This document shows positions 43,928 to 52,863 of a stretch of DNA of 64,000 bases, piece by piece. The notes beneath the pieces were generated by a model. It searched no databases. It worked only from the letters and a program-made list of their open reading frames with translations, and had not been told where the DNA came from. The stretch lies in contig NZ_CP038493.1 in assembly GCF_004752005.1 (NCBI RefSeq), forward strand, positions 2,194,302 to 2,258,301. Direction: 5' to 3'. Position 1 is the stretch's first letter. Each line of letters begins with the position of its first letter. The position numbers were made by a program, and so were the translations under genes. Source of the stretch: Thalassotalea sp. HSM 43. GTDB taxonomy: Bacteria > Pseudomonadota > Gammaproteobacteria > Enterobacterales > Alteromonadaceae.

Positions 43928-44487
43928 TGAAAGACCAGGATTTACAAAGATTGTGGCAAAGTGACCAACAGCCACATACTAGCGCTGGTGAGTTGCTTAA
44001 GCAGGCTAAACGCGCCCAGCTGCGTATGCTGGTGTTAATGAGTATCGATTTTTTGGTTTGGTTGGTGATGGTGATCTGGGCGAGCTTGATGATCCGCGAT
44101 AATGAGCAACCGGAAAGTTTTGCCGTTGGGGTGTTCACCATTATCGCCGTCAGTGTCGCCACCGGCTATTTGCTGTGGTTGCGAACCTCGACGTGGGGCA
44201 GTGACGCTCTTGATGTGAAGAGCATTCTCAAATTAGCGATAATGCGTTGCGATGGGGCGATACAAATGGTGGCGGTAACCTATATGTTTACTGCGCTTGT
44301 TGTTATCGGCTTTGTCGTACTGCACCAGTTTTATCCCTTTCCAGAGACGAGAATAAGCAAAATAGTCAGTTGGTTGGCAATTTATAGCACGGTAGTCGTG
44401 GCTGCAGGGCAGTGGTATCGGGCAAAACAGCAACAGAAAAAACGGGTCTATTTGCAGCGCCTGCAGCAAATGCAGGAACCTGAATAA
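43927..44487 (+). CDS. Membrane protein coupled to the ECF sigma factor
   Basis: A 186-residue protein with four hydrophobic segments (about residues 34-55, 64-84, 113-135 and 147-162) and a charged cytoplasmic N-terminus MKDQDLQRLWQSDQQ. No zinc-binding anti-sigma motif (HxxxCxxC) is present, and I do not recognise a family. Start and sigma stop share one base (TAATG), so the pair is translationally coupled; an anti-sigma role is a reasonable inference from position and topology only. Convergent with a BlaI-type repressor gene six bases away. Confidence 0.7.
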   Translation: MKDQDLQRLWQSDQQPHTSAGELLKQAKRAQLRMLVLMSIDFLVWLVMVIWASLMIRDNEQPESFAVGVFTIIAVSVATGYLLWLRTSTWGSDALDVKSILKLAIMRCDGAIQMVAVTYMFTALVVIGFVVLHQFYPFPETRISKIVSWLAIYSTVVVAAGQWYRAKQQQKKRVYLQRLQQMQEPE

Positions 44488-44492
44488 TAATC

Positions 44493-44888
44493 CTAGGCCG
44501 GTTCTGTCAATTGCTGACGCAATATATCGACGATATCGGCTTTGCTTTGCTCGCAATCTATTTGTGAAAGCGTTTGTAAAATGAGTTGTTTATGACAACC
44601 TGCAAAGGCTTTGCTGGTGACATCAGCAATAACCTGCGCTTGAATCTGTGCGCGACTCGCTACCGTCATATAGACATGGGCTCGATTATCTTCATCACGC
44701 AATACCAACCCTTTGGTATGCATTATTTGCAGCAATTTAAGTACTGAGGTGTAACCCATGGGGTGATAGTCGCTAAGATTCTCGTGCACCTGTCGTACCG
44801 TTGCCGGACCAAGTTGCCAAAGAATGTTGAGAAGTTCCAACTCGGTATCTGTTGGGAGCTTTATTTTTGCCAGTACGTTATTTGTCAT
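44493..44888 (-). CDS. BlaI/MecI/CopY-family transcriptional repressor
   Basis: A 131-residue winged-helix repressor: LPTDTELELLNILWQLGPATVRQVHENL, then MGYTSVLKLLQIMHTKGLVLRDEDNRAHVYM, the two halves of the Penicillinase_R DNA-binding domain, with a dimerising C-terminal helix. Usual partners of the family, a BlaR1-type membrane peptidase or a copper ATPase, are not next to it, so it is an orphan here. Upstream lies a run of seven GTTATTTA units that may affect its expression. Confidence 0.9.
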   Translation of the reverse strand: MTNNVLAKIKLPTDTELELLNILWQLGPATVRQVHENLSDYHPMGYTSVLKLLQIMHTKGLVLRDEDNRAHVYMTVASRAQIQAQVIADVTSKAFAGCHKQLILQTLSQIDCEQSKADIVDILRQQLTEPA

Positions 44889-44938
44889 TATTGTTGTTTT
44901 TATCGTTATAAATAACGGCTGTTTAGCGGTTATTGTTA

Positions 44939-44994
44939 GTTATTTAGTTATTTAGTTATTTAGTTATTTAGTTATTTAGTTATTTAGTTATTTA
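44939..44994. repeat. Tandem repeat, seven copies of GTTATTTA
   Basis: Seven exact 8-base units (TAAATAAC on the minus strand) and the start of an eighth (GTT). The run begins 50 bases upstream of the BlaI-type start codon and ends 9 bases after the stop of the preceding flavin-reductase gene, so it lies in the presumed promoter or spacer. Perfect short tandem repeats of this kind are prone to slip. Confidence 0.95.
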
Positions 44995-45003
44995 GTTGGC
45001 TGT

Positions 45004-45579
45004 TTACGTCGCGCAAATTTTCACCAACATTCGATGTAAGCTGACGCCTAAACTACGAACCTCACTATGGCGCATCACATCTTTTAATTTACCTTGGGCA
45101 AACGCCTCAAATGATTTCGCCACGGTAATTTGCTCAGCCGTTACTGTAACGCCTAAATTGGAAAGCAACATACGTAAAGCAACCAAGCCTCGAATACCAC
45201 CTTGCGGGCCGGGAGATGCCGACATTAGGGTGGCAAATTTACCTTGATAGGTTGCCAAAGGGACTTCATCGGCACTGGTAGCTCGTGATGCCCAGGTTAA
45301 GGCGTTAAGTAATAATGGGCTACACGCACTGTTGTATTCTGGTGATGCGATGAGCATGCCATGATGGTCTTCAATGAGCTGCTTAAACTGCAAAGCCTTT
45401 TCTGGCATACCGTATCGCGATTGTAAGTCTTCGCTAAAGATAGGCATGTCATAGTCAGCCAAATTGATAACCGTTACTTCACTACCTTCACTCAGTGCTC
45501 CGCAGGCCGCAATAGACACCAGCTGTTGGTTGAAGCTGCCATCTCGAGCGCTACCAGAAAATGCCAGTATTTTACTCAT
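45004..45579 (-). CDS. NADPH-dependent FMN reductase-like protein
   Basis: A 191-residue flavodoxin-fold protein. FSGSARDGSFNQQLV binds the FMN phosphate, ASPEYNSACSPLLLNALTWAS is the conserved isoalloxazine loop, and SASPGPQGGIRGL the third loop. Members reduce FMN, quinones, azo dyes or chromate with NAD(P)H; the physiological substrate is unknown. Upstream of the BlaI-type gene on the same strand, separated by the tandem repeat. Confidence 0.9.
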   Translation of the reverse strand: MSKILAFSGSARDGSFNQQLVSIAACGALSEGSEVTVINLADYDMPIFSEDLQSRYGMPEKALQFKQLIEDHHGMLIASPEYNSACSPLLLNALTWASRATSADEVPLATYQGKFATLMSASPGPQGGIRGLVALRMLLSNLGVTVTAEQITVAKSFEAFAQGKLKDVMRHSEVRSLGVSLHRMLVKICAT

Positions 45580-45703
45580 AAGCGTTTGTATTTAATTAAA
45601 AATATAAAAACTACAATAGAACAAGATTTCGCCTATTGCCAGCCCGTTTTGCGCATTTTTAGCGACTAAGAACAACTCGCAGTATGCAGCTGAAAGTAAC
45701 GGT

Positions 45704-46846
45704 TTAGCGCTTAAAGCCAGCTAATTTCAGGGCTCTAGCGATGTTTTCACTGGTATTGGCGAGGTTTTGCTCGGCGTCGATTAGTGCGTCTGCTAACGAT
45801 TGCGGCTTGTCGAGGATACTGAATACCGCGTCAATGCCATGAGCATATACTTTTTCGTAGTCGTCACCGATTGAACCACATACTGCTATGGTGGGCACAT
45901 GATAGTGACGACTTACTCGGCTTACACCGATAGGCGTTTTTCCATGCACACTTTGACCATCTATTCGCCCTTCACCGGTGATCACAAGATCGCTCGTTGC
46001 GATCCTATCGGCGAGTTGTAATTGCTCAATTAGCATGTCAATACCAGGTTGCATTTGCGCATTCGCTGTCGCCATTAATGCCGCTGCTGTACCGCCGGCG
46101 GCGCCACTACCTGGACGGTCAATAATCTGACAATGAAATGTTTGCTGCAATAGCTCGGCAAAGTGTTTTAGTGCACCATCGAGTTGCTCAATCACCTCAG
46201 CTGTTGCACCTTTTTGTGGGCCAAAAATATGTGAAGCGCCCTGTGGACCACACAATGGGTTATCGACATCACAGGCTAAGGTGATATTTGTCTGTGCTAA
46301 AAGGGGGTTAACATGACTGTCATCGATAGCCACTACGTCAGACAAATGTATACCGCCAGGAGCAACATCGTCATGCTTAGCGTCAAGTAATTTAAAACCA
46401 AGCGCACGCAACATACCGGCTCCGGCATCATTGGTGGCGCTGCCGCCCAAACAGACAATGATATGTTCAACACCTTGTTGCAGGGCATCATTAATTAATT
46501 CACCGGTGCCAAAACTGCAACTGTAACGAGCGTCACGTTGTTGTGGTCCGAGCAAGTGTAATCCAGACGCCGCAGCCATTTCGACAATAGCGGTTTTGCC
46601 TGCATCGATTAGGCCATAAAAAGCCTCAACCGGTTCCCCTGCCGGGCCTTGGACCTGCACAAATCGTTTGTTGCCAGCGGTTGCTGCGAGCATGGCATCA
46701 ACACTTCCTTCACCGCCATCAGCCATAGGAACTAACTCAAACTCAGCATCGCAAAATACCCGTTGCATGCCTTGTTTAATTGCGCAGCATACTTGATAGG
46801 CTGATAAGCTTTCTTTAAATGAGTCTGGAGCGATGATCACTTTCAC
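45704..46846 (-). CDS. Glycerate kinase (type 1)
   Basis: A 380-residue kinase of the GarK/GlxK type, which phosphorylates glycerate to 2-phosphoglycerate. IIAPDSFKESLSA is the N-terminal substrate loop, MADGGEGSVDAML, CLGGSATNDAGAGML and ITGEGRIDGQSVHGKTPIGV the conserved nucleotide- and glycerate-binding blocks. No glyoxylate or tartronate genes lie beside it. It would close a glyoxylate route if glyoxylate is made by the CitE-type lyases elsewhere in the window; this link is only a suggestion. Confidence 0.92.
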   Translation of the reverse strand: MKVIIAPDSFKESLSAYQVCCAIKQGMQRVFCDAEFELVPMADGGEGSVDAMLAATAGNKRFVQVQGPAGEPVEAFYGLIDAGKTAIVEMAAASGLHLLGPQQRDARYSCSFGTGELINDALQQGVEHIIVCLGGSATNDAGAGMLRALGFKLLDAKHDDVAPGGIHLSDVVAIDDSHVNPLLAQTNITLACDVDNPLCGPQGASHIFGPQKGATAEVIEQLDGALKHFAELLQQTFHCQIIDRPGSGAAGGTAAALMATANAQMQPGIDMLIEQLQLADRIATSDLVITGEGRIDGQSVHGKTPIGVSRVSRHYHVPTIAVCGSIGDDYEKVYAHGIDAVFSILDKPQSLADALIDAEQNLANTSENIARALKLAGFKR

Positions 46847-46903
46847 GTTAATTCCCGATTTAAATCAATAAGATTTACCAGTTAAAGAGTATCTGTGAAA
46901 ATG

Positions 46904-46931
46904 AAAAGGGGCAACAATAGTCGCCCCTTTT
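46904..46931. terminator. Terminator after tex
   Basis: AAAAGGGGC and GCCCCTTTT form a 9-bp stem with a 10-base loop, symmetric in A and T. It lies 20 bases after the tex stop on the minus strand. Confidence 0.85.
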
Positions 46932-46950
46932 GTAGTTGAAATTAATTCAA

Positions 46951-49266
46951 TTAAGGTTTCTTGGCTTTAGCAAATGCTTCGGCAAAGGCGTTACCCATCA
47001 TATTATTGGCAGGTGCTTTTTGCTTTTTCGTTTGATTTTTGTGGTTAGGCTTGGCTTTTGTCTTCGGCGCGCTTTTCTTACTGTGCGCTTGATTACTGTT
47101 GGCATCGTCTTCAAGACGCATGGTCAAACTAATGCGCTTGCGTGGCGCATCGACTTCCAACACTTTAACTTTGACAATGTCACCGGCTTTAACCACATCA
47201 CGTGGGTCGTTGATAAATTTGTTCGTTAAAGCAGAGATATGCACCAAACCATCTTGATGCACGCCAATATCGACAAAGGCACCAAAGTTGGTAACGTTGG
47301 AGATTACCCCTTCGAGAATCATGTTCTCTTCTAGGTCCTTGATGGTTTCGACGCCATCTTTAAAGCTGGCGGTTTTAAATTGTGGTCGTGGATCTCGACC
47401 TGGCTTATCCAGTTCGGCAATAATATCTTGCACCGTTGGCAAACCAAATAGATCGCTAACAAAGTCACTTGCGTTGATTTGTTTTAAACGCTGTTGATCT
47501 GTCATCAATTGGTCAATTTGACACTCTGCATCTTTGGCCATCGCTGCGACCACGCTATAACTTTCTGGATGCACGGCGGACGCATCAAGAGGGTTATCGC
47601 CTTGCGTAATGCGCAAAAAACCTGCGGCTTGTTCGAACGCTTTCGGACCAAGGCGAGATACTTTTTTAAGTTGCTTGCGATTATCGAAACGACCGTACTG
47701 ATCGCGATAGGCGACAATATTTTGCGCCATGGTTTTGCTTAAACCGGCAACGCGGTTTAGCAACGGCATTGAGGCGCTGTTGACATCGACGCCAACGGCG
47801 TTAACACAGTCTTCGACCACAGCATCCAAGGTGCGACTTAATTGGCTTTGGCTAACGTCGTGTTGATACTGGCCTACACCGATGGCTTTAGGTTCGATTT
47901 TGACTAATTCTGCTAATGGATCTTGTAAGCGTCTTGCAATGGACACCGCGCCACGCAGCGATACATCCAACTCGGGAAATTCATTGGCAGCAAATTCTGA
48001 GGCGGAATAAACACTGGCACCAGCTTCACTAACGATGAGTTTTGCGGGTGCTTTATCCAGCTTGGCAAACGCTTCAGTACATAAGCGATCGGTTTCACGT
48101 GACCCTGTACCATTACCAATGGCCACCAACTCTATTTTGTATTGATTGATGAGGTTGGTTAGGGTACGAATTGATTTATCCCAATGCTTTTGTGGCTCAT
48201 GAGGGTAAATGGTGGTGGTATATAGCAGTTTAGCGGTGGCATCGACGATGGCCAATTTACAGCCGGTTCGTATGCCTGGATCAATGCCTAAGGTGACTTT
48301 GGCACCACCAGGTGCGGCCATCAATAAATCTTTAAGATTTTGGGCGAACACGTTAATCGCTTCACTTTCGGCTTTTTCACGCATTTGTGAAAGTAATTCT
48401 GTTTCCAGAGACATCGATAGCTTAACGCGCCAAGTTAAACGTACGAGACGATTTATCCAGTCCGCCGCAGGTTGATTATTAACGTTTAAGTGCAGGTGTT
48501 CACGAATCATTGCTTGCGCACTAGGCTCTGCTAACTCTTGTCCAGGATCGGCATTTAGCGATAACTGCAACACGCCTTCATTGCGACCGCGCAGCATAGC
48601 AAGGGCACGATGCGAAGGCACTTTACTAAGCTTTTCGCTGTGTTGAAAATAATCTTTGTATTTACTTGCCTGCGCTTCTTTGCCTTTAACCAGTTGACTC
48701 TCTATATGGCCTTTATTGATTAGATGGCGGCGCAGCTTTTGAATCAAAACCGCATCTTCGCTAAAGCGTTCCATTAGGATATAAGTCGCGCCTTCAAGCG
48801 CCGCTTTGCTGTCGTCAACGCCTTTTTGGCTGTCGATATAATCTTTACTTACGACCTCAGGGTGCAGTTGCCAGTCATTGAATAAGGCATCGGCTAATGG
48901 TTGTAAACCCGCTTCGATGGCCATTTGTCCTTTGGTACGACGCTTTGGGCGATAAGGCAGATACAAGTCTTCTAATTCGGTTTTATTATCAACCTTGGTA
49001 ATTTGTTGACGTAAAGAATCAGAAAGTTTGCCCTGATCAGCTATATTTTTAAGCACCAGTTGTTTACGTTCGTCCAGTTCACGTAAATAACCTAGACGTT
49101 GTTCAAGGTGACGCAGATGACCATCGTCTAAACCGGAGGTCATTTCTTTTCGATAGCGTGCTATAAAAGGAACAGCGGCGCCGTCATCGAGTAATCTTAC
49201 CGCAGCATCAATTTGCGCTGCTTTAACATTTAACTCGTTGGCAATCGTTTGCGAGATATTTAGCAT
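46951..49266 (-). CDS. tex: Tex transcription accessory/S1 RNA-binding protein
   Basis: A 771-residue Tex protein (E. coli YhgF 773). Order: helical N-terminus with [22 protein letters not shown], YqgF/RuvX-like nuclease-fold domain ([17 protein letters not shown], about residue 330), HhH motifs ([20 protein letters not shown]) and a C-terminal S1 domain ([29 protein letters not shown]), ended by a Lys-rich tail. It binds nucleic acid and affects transcription elongation. Divergent from greB, an arrangement common in Alteromonadales and Vibrionales. Confidence 0.96.
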   Translation of the reverse strand: MLNISQTIANELNVKAAQIDAAVRLLDDGAAVPFIARYRKEMTSGLDDGHLRHLEQRLGYLRELDERKQLVLKNIADQGKLSDSLRQQITKVDNKTELEDLYLPYRPKRRTKGQMAIEAGLQPLADALFNDWQLHPEVVSKDYIDSQKGVDDSKAALEGATYILMERFSEDAVLIQKLRRHLINKGHIESQLVKGKEAQASKYKDYFQHSEKLSKVPSHRALAMLRGRNEGVLQLSLNADPGQELAEPSAQAMIREHLHLNVNNQPAADWINRLVRLTWRVKLSMSLETELLSQMREKAESEAINVFAQNLKDLLMAAPGGAKVTLGIDPGIRTGCKLAIVDATAKLLYTTTIYPHEPQKHWDKSIRTLTNLINQYKIELVAIGNGTGSRETDRLCTEAFAKLDKAPAKLIVSEAGASVYSASEFAANEFPELDVSLRGAVSIARRLQDPLAELVKIEPKAIGVGQYQHDVSQSQLSRTLDAVVEDCVNAVGVDVNSASMPLLNRVAGLSKTMAQNIVAYRDQYGRFDNRKQLKKVSRLGPKAFEQAAGFLRITQGDNPLDASAVHPESYSVVAAMAKDAECQIDQLMTDQQRLKQINASDFVSDLFGLPTVQDIIAELDKPGRDPRPQFKTASFKDGVETIKDLEENMILEGVISNVTNFGAFVDIGVHQDGLVHISALTNKFINDPRDVVKAGDIVKVKVLEVDAPRKRISLTMRLEDDANSNQAHSKKSAPKTKAKPNHKNQTKKQKAPANNMMGNAFAEAFAKAKKP

Positions 49267-49360
49267 ATGAGTTGTCGCTAATAATATAAAATTAGGAGTT
49301 GCAGAGTATATACCTTTAGGACGACAATAATTCCAGTTAAATTACAATATTTTTAGGTTT

Positions 49361-49837
49361 ATGAGTAAATCAAATTACATTACCCGTGAAGGTTGGCAGC
49401 GTCTTGATGAAGAGTTGAAATTTTTGTGGAAAGATGAACGCCCTAAGGTAACCAAAGCGGTATCTGAGGCGGCAGCCCTTGGCGATCGCAGTGAAAATGC
49501 CGAGTATATTTATGGTAAAAAACGTTTGCGAGAGATCGATCGCCGAGTTCGCTTTCTGAGTAAACGACTGGATCAATTAAACATTGTTTACCCAGAAAAA
49601 CAGCAAGAAGGCAAAGTGTTTTTTGGTGCCTGGGTAAAAGTGATTGATGAAAATGAGCAGCAATTTGAATATCGTGTGGTCGGGCCCGACGAGTGGGATG
49701 TGAAAAAAGGCGAAATCAGTATTGATTCACCGGTAGCCCGAGCGTTGCTAGGTAAGCAGGTTGAAGATGAAGTGATGGTTCAAACCCCGGATGGTGAGCG
49801 TTATTTGGAAATAACCGAGATTCGCTATAAGCGTTAA
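49361..49837 (+). CDS. greB: Transcription elongation factor GreB
   Basis: A 158-residue GreB (E. coli 158), which rescues backtracked RNA polymerase by stimulating transcript cleavage. The N-terminal coiled coil has the acidic tip with GDRSENAEYIYGKKRLREIDRR (Asp/Glu pair at the tip); the C-terminal FKBP-like domain follows with VVGPDEWDVKKGEISIDSPVARALLGK. Divergent from tex; ompR follows 100 bases later. Confidence 0.96.
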   Translation: MSKSNYITREGWQRLDEELKFLWKDERPKVTKAVSEAAALGDRSENAEYIYGKKRLREIDRRVRFLSKRLDQLNIVYPEKQQEGKVFFGAWVKVIDENEQQFEYRVVGPDEWDVKKGEISIDSPVARALLGKQVEDEVMVQTPDGERYLEITEIRYKR

Positions 49838-49937
49838 TAGTTTGTAACAAATATACGCTTAATTAACTGTTAATCATCACCAAAATTCAATAAAGTAAAG
49901 TATAAAAACAATGGGATAGGGTTTTCGAGAGGCAGCT

Positions 49938-50660
49938 ATGGGACATGAAACACCGAAAGTTTTGGTGGTAGATGATGATATGCGTTTACGAGCGTTGCTT
50001 GAACGTTATCTAGTAGAACAGGGATATGTAGTGCGCAGTGCTGCCAATTCCGAGCAAATGGATCGCTTATTAGAACGCGAAAATTTCCACCTAATTGTAC
50101 TTGATTTGATGTTGCCGGGTGAGGACGGACTTTCTATCTGTCGTCGCTTGCGTCAAGACGATAATGAAATACCTATTATCATGTTGACGGCCAAAGGTGA
50201 TGAAGTTGACCGCATTATCGGCCTCGAACTGGGTGCTGATGACTATATGCCTAAGCCATTTAACCCGCGTGAGTTACTTGCCCGCATTAAAGCGGTATTA
50301 CGACGCAAAACCAATGAAGCGCCAGGCGCACCATCGTTGGCTGAAGAAGTCATCGAATTCGGTGACTTTAGCTTAAACCTTGCGACCCGTGAAATGCGCA
50401 AAGGCGATCTTGCCATGCCGCTAACCAGTGGCGAATTTGCGGTACTCAAAGCTTTAATTACTCACCCGAGAGAGCCATTGTCTCGAGATAAGTTAATGAA
50501 CCTTGCACGCGGCCGTGATTACTCGGCATTAGAGCGAAGCATTGATGTACAGGTGTCAAGATTACGCCGTATGTTGGAACAAGACCCAGCGAATCCTCGT
50601 TATATCCAAACGGTTTGGGGCTTAGGCTATGTGTTTGTTCCTGATGGCTCACCGGCCTAA
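49938..50660 (+). CDS. ompR: Osmolarity response regulator OmpR
   Basis: A 240-residue OmpR (E. coli 239). Receiver domain VLVVDDDMRLRALLERYL with phosphorylated Asp56 in IVLDLMLPGEDG, then winged helix TSGEFAVLKALITHPREPLSRDKL and RSIDVQVSRLRRMLE. It controls porin and envelope genes with EnvZ, whose gene begins 28 bases downstream, so the two form an operon. Confidence 0.96.
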   Translation: MGHETPKVLVVDDDMRLRALLERYLVEQGYVVRSAANSEQMDRLLERENFHLIVLDLMLPGEDGLSICRRLRQDDNEIPIIMLTAKGDEVDRIIGLELGADDYMPKPFNPRELLARIKAVLRRKTNEAPGAPSLAEEVIEFGDFSLNLATREMRKGDLAMPLTSGEFAVLKALITHPREPLSRDKLMNLARGRDYSALERSIDVQVSRLRRMLEQDPANPRYIQTVWGLGYVFVPDGSPA

Positions 50661-50688
50661 TCCAATGACTGGTTAATTGAAACCTTAA

Positions 50689-51984
50689 ATGAAACTGTTT
50701 CCGCGAAGTGCGTTTGGCCAAACCGTGTTATTGATCGGCTTTTTATTGCTGATCAATCAGGTGGTCTCTTACCTAAGTGTCGCTATCTATGTTATCAAAC
50801 CAAACCTAGAACAAATCAACCAACTATTGGCAAAACAAGTCAAAGTGGTGTTTATCGATGGTGGTGACGCGAATTTTAATCCGCAATTGGCAGAGGCGTT
50901 TCATCGTGAAACCGGAATTGGTGTTTACCGCGAACAAGATGCGTTAATGCTTGGCTTGGCGGATGCTGCCTATTATCCATACCTTTCAATGCAAATGACC
51001 GAATTGCTAGAAGGCGAAGCCGAAGTTCGTATCTCGCAAGGTGAAGAGTATTTATTTTGGATCAGGCCACCACAAGCGCCGCAATTGTGGGTGAAAATAC
51101 CATTGCATGGGCTAGAAGAGGCGAGCTTTTATCCGCTTATTTTCTACCTCGTGGTTATTGGTGGATTAAGTGTCGCTGGTGGGTATTTGTTTGTTCGACA
51201 ATTAAATAGACCATTAAAGGCATTACAAAAAGCCGCTATCGACGTAAGTCGAGGTAAATTTCCAGAGCCACTTAAAGAGCAAGGTTCTAGTGAGATAGTG
51301 TCGGTAACCCAAGCGTTTAATCGCATGTCGACGGGTATCAAGCAATTGGAGTCTGACCGTAGCTTGTTAATGGCCGGTATTTCACACGATTTGCGCACCC
51401 CATTAACCCGTATTCGTCTCGCCTCTGAAATGATGAGTGAAGATGAAGATTACCTCAAAGAAGGTATCGAGAAAGACATCGATGATATGAACTCGATCAT
51501 CGACCAATTTATTGATTACATTCGTCATGACATGATGGAAAAATCACGCATCTGTCAAATGAATACCCTGATTCGCGAAGTGGTGGAGTTAGAAAAATCC
51601 GATCAACATCAATTGCATCTCGATTTGCGTGAACTGCCTAAAGTGCCGATGGTTTACCCAGCGATAAAAAGGGTATTAACTAACTTGATTCAAAATGCCT
51701 ATAAGTACTCAGAAAAAGACGTTGAAGTGCGCTCAGGCCATGATAAACAGCGTGGTGTTGTTTATTTTACGGTATCGGATCGAGGTCCTGGTATCAGTGA
51801 AAAAGACGTTGAACGATTATTTCAGCCATTCACTCAAGGCGATACCGCACGTGGTACCAAAGGCAGTGGACTAGGGTTGGCGATCATTAAGCGTATTGTT
51901 GATGGTCATGGCGGGCGAGTGTCATTAAGCAATCGACGAGGTGGTGGCCTGGAAGCTCGAGTCGAACTTCCAGTTGCCGAATAA
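50689..51984 (+). CDS. envZ: Osmosensor histidine kinase EnvZ
   Basis: A 431-residue kinase (E. coli EnvZ 450). Helix 1 (about 10-34), a short periplasmic domain, helix 2 (about 146-168), a HAMP domain with [21 protein letters not shown]-box [18 protein letters not shown]-box [13 protein letters not shown] and G-boxes SDRGPGIS and GSGLGLAI. It phosphorylates and dephosphorylates OmpR. Its stop lies ten bases from the end of a convergent small gene. Confidence 0.95.
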   Translation: MKLFPRSAFGQTVLLIGFLLLINQVVSYLSVAIYVIKPNLEQINQLLAKQVKVVFIDGGDANFNPQLAEAFHRETGIGVYREQDALMLGLADAAYYPYLSMQMTELLEGEAEVRISQGEEYLFWIRPPQAPQLWVKIPLHGLEEASFYPLIFYLVVIGGLSVAGGYLFVRQLNRPLKALQKAAIDVSRGKFPEPLKEQGSSEIVSVTQAFNRMSTGIKQLESDRSLLMAGISHDLRTPLTRIRLASEMMSEDEDYLKEGIEKDIDDMNSIIDQFIDYIRHDMMEKSRICQMNTLIREVVELEKSDQHQLHLDLRELPKVPMVYPAIKRVLTNLIQNAYKYSEKDVEVRSGHDKQRGVVYFTVSDRGPGISEKDVERLFQPFTQGDTARGTKGSGLGLAIIKRIVDGHGGRVSLSNRRGGGLEARVELPVAE

Positions 51985-51993
51985 AACTGAAAA

Positions 51994-52332
51994 TTAATAC
52001 ATGGTATTAATGTAATATGCACTAGCGTTTAAGATGATAATGATACAAAGTATCGGTCGTGACATCTCTTTTGATAATGAGCAAAACGCCATTGCAGCAA
52101 AAATCTGTAATATTTTACCGAACGCGACACCACTAAAAATACCAAATTGCTGAGCCAATAGTCGTATAACCCAGTTTCCTTCCAGTTGTATTCCTCCAGT
52201 GGTCATAAAATTAATTGTTGAAACGTAGTCTAATGTTGCAGTAAGGCATAATAGCAACCAAAGCAGACGATGTGTTTGCAACGCGTATACCAGATTATTT
52301 TTTACTGATACTTGCTGATCAAGAATGGTCAT
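51994..52332 (-). CDS. Small membrane protein, possibly DUF5658-like
   Basis: A 112-residue protein with three hydrophobic segments (about residues 22-40, 63-88 and 92-108). ATLDYVSTINFMTTGGIQLEGNWVIRLL resembles the D-x-x-S/T and E-x-N pattern of DUF5658 small membrane proteins, but the match is weak. No function can be proposed. Convergent with envZ, nine bases apart, and without a visible terminator between. Confidence 0.55.
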   Translation of the reverse strand: MTILDQQVSVKNNLVYALQTHRLLWLLLCLTATLDYVSTINFMTTGGIQLEGNWVIRLLAQQFGIFSGVAFGKILQIFAAMAFCSLSKEMSRPILCIIIILNASAYYINTMY

Positions 52333-52474
52333 ATATGTTTTGATGGTTAATCAAAATCCAGACAGCAGCGCAACTGTCATATCGTTATTCTTATCTCCCT
52401 TTGCTGATGATCGCCATAAACTCCTGTTATTGTTGTGGGGGTAAAATTTAGTGTAGTTGAGAATTTATCAAGCG

Positions 52475-52750
52475 CTAACGTCGCTCACCGGTTTTTAGGT
52501 TTAAGTAGCTAAAAGGGCGCGGCTGTTGTGGGCACTCAATTAGCTTGATTAGCTCAACGTTAATGCTACTTAAGGTTCTGTTTTTAAGTGTTATTTGGAG
52601 ATGTTCTTGTTTATTGCCATGGTGATCTTTGTTAATCACTACCTTGTCGGCGACGGCAATTATTTTATTGCCATCTTGCAAGGTTAACTTAACCTCGGTT
52701 TGGTACAGGCAAATGATTTCTAGGTAATCGTGTAAGTCACAACTGAGCAA
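52475..52750 (-). CDS. rof: Rof-like Rho-binding antiterminator
   Basis: A 91-residue protein whose start, LSCDLHDYLEIICLYQTEVKLTLQDGN, follows the Rof pattern (CD-x-HDYLE, Cys, then a hydrophobic strand and DG). E. coli Rof (84 residues) is an Sm-like beta-barrel that binds Rho and blocks termination. No ATG is available: TTG at 52750 has GGA about eight bases upstream, and the frame stays open only 11 more codons before a stop. Single gene between a small membrane protein and pckA's terminator. Confidence 0.7.
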   Translation of the reverse strand: MLSCDLHDYLEIICLYQTEVKLTLQDGNKIIAVADKVVINKDHHGNKQEHLQITLKNRTLSSINVELIKLIECPQQPRPFSYLNLKTGERR

Positions 52751-52817
52751 TTGCTTATCCGAATATTGACCATAGCCACTTAATTATGGCACAGCGCGTT
52801 TGCAATCACGCACAAAC

Positions 52818-52846
52818 AAAAACGCCGCGCAATTGCGCGGCGTTTT
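52818..52846. terminator. GC-rich palindromic terminator after pckA
   Basis: AAAACGCCGCGC and GCGCGGCGTTTT are joined by a perfectly palindromic AATT centre (28 bases). It serves pckA on the minus strand, 18 bases after its stop. Confidence 0.93.
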
Positions 52847-52863
52847 ATTGTTGTAAGCTGCGC

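Noticed and set aside
44939-44994. Repeat array as a CRISPR
   Set aside because: Units are 8 bases, directly abutting, with no spacers and no cas genes nearby.
49361-51984. greB-ompR-envZ order as something unusual
   Set aside because: It is the normal arrangement near tex in this group of bacteria.
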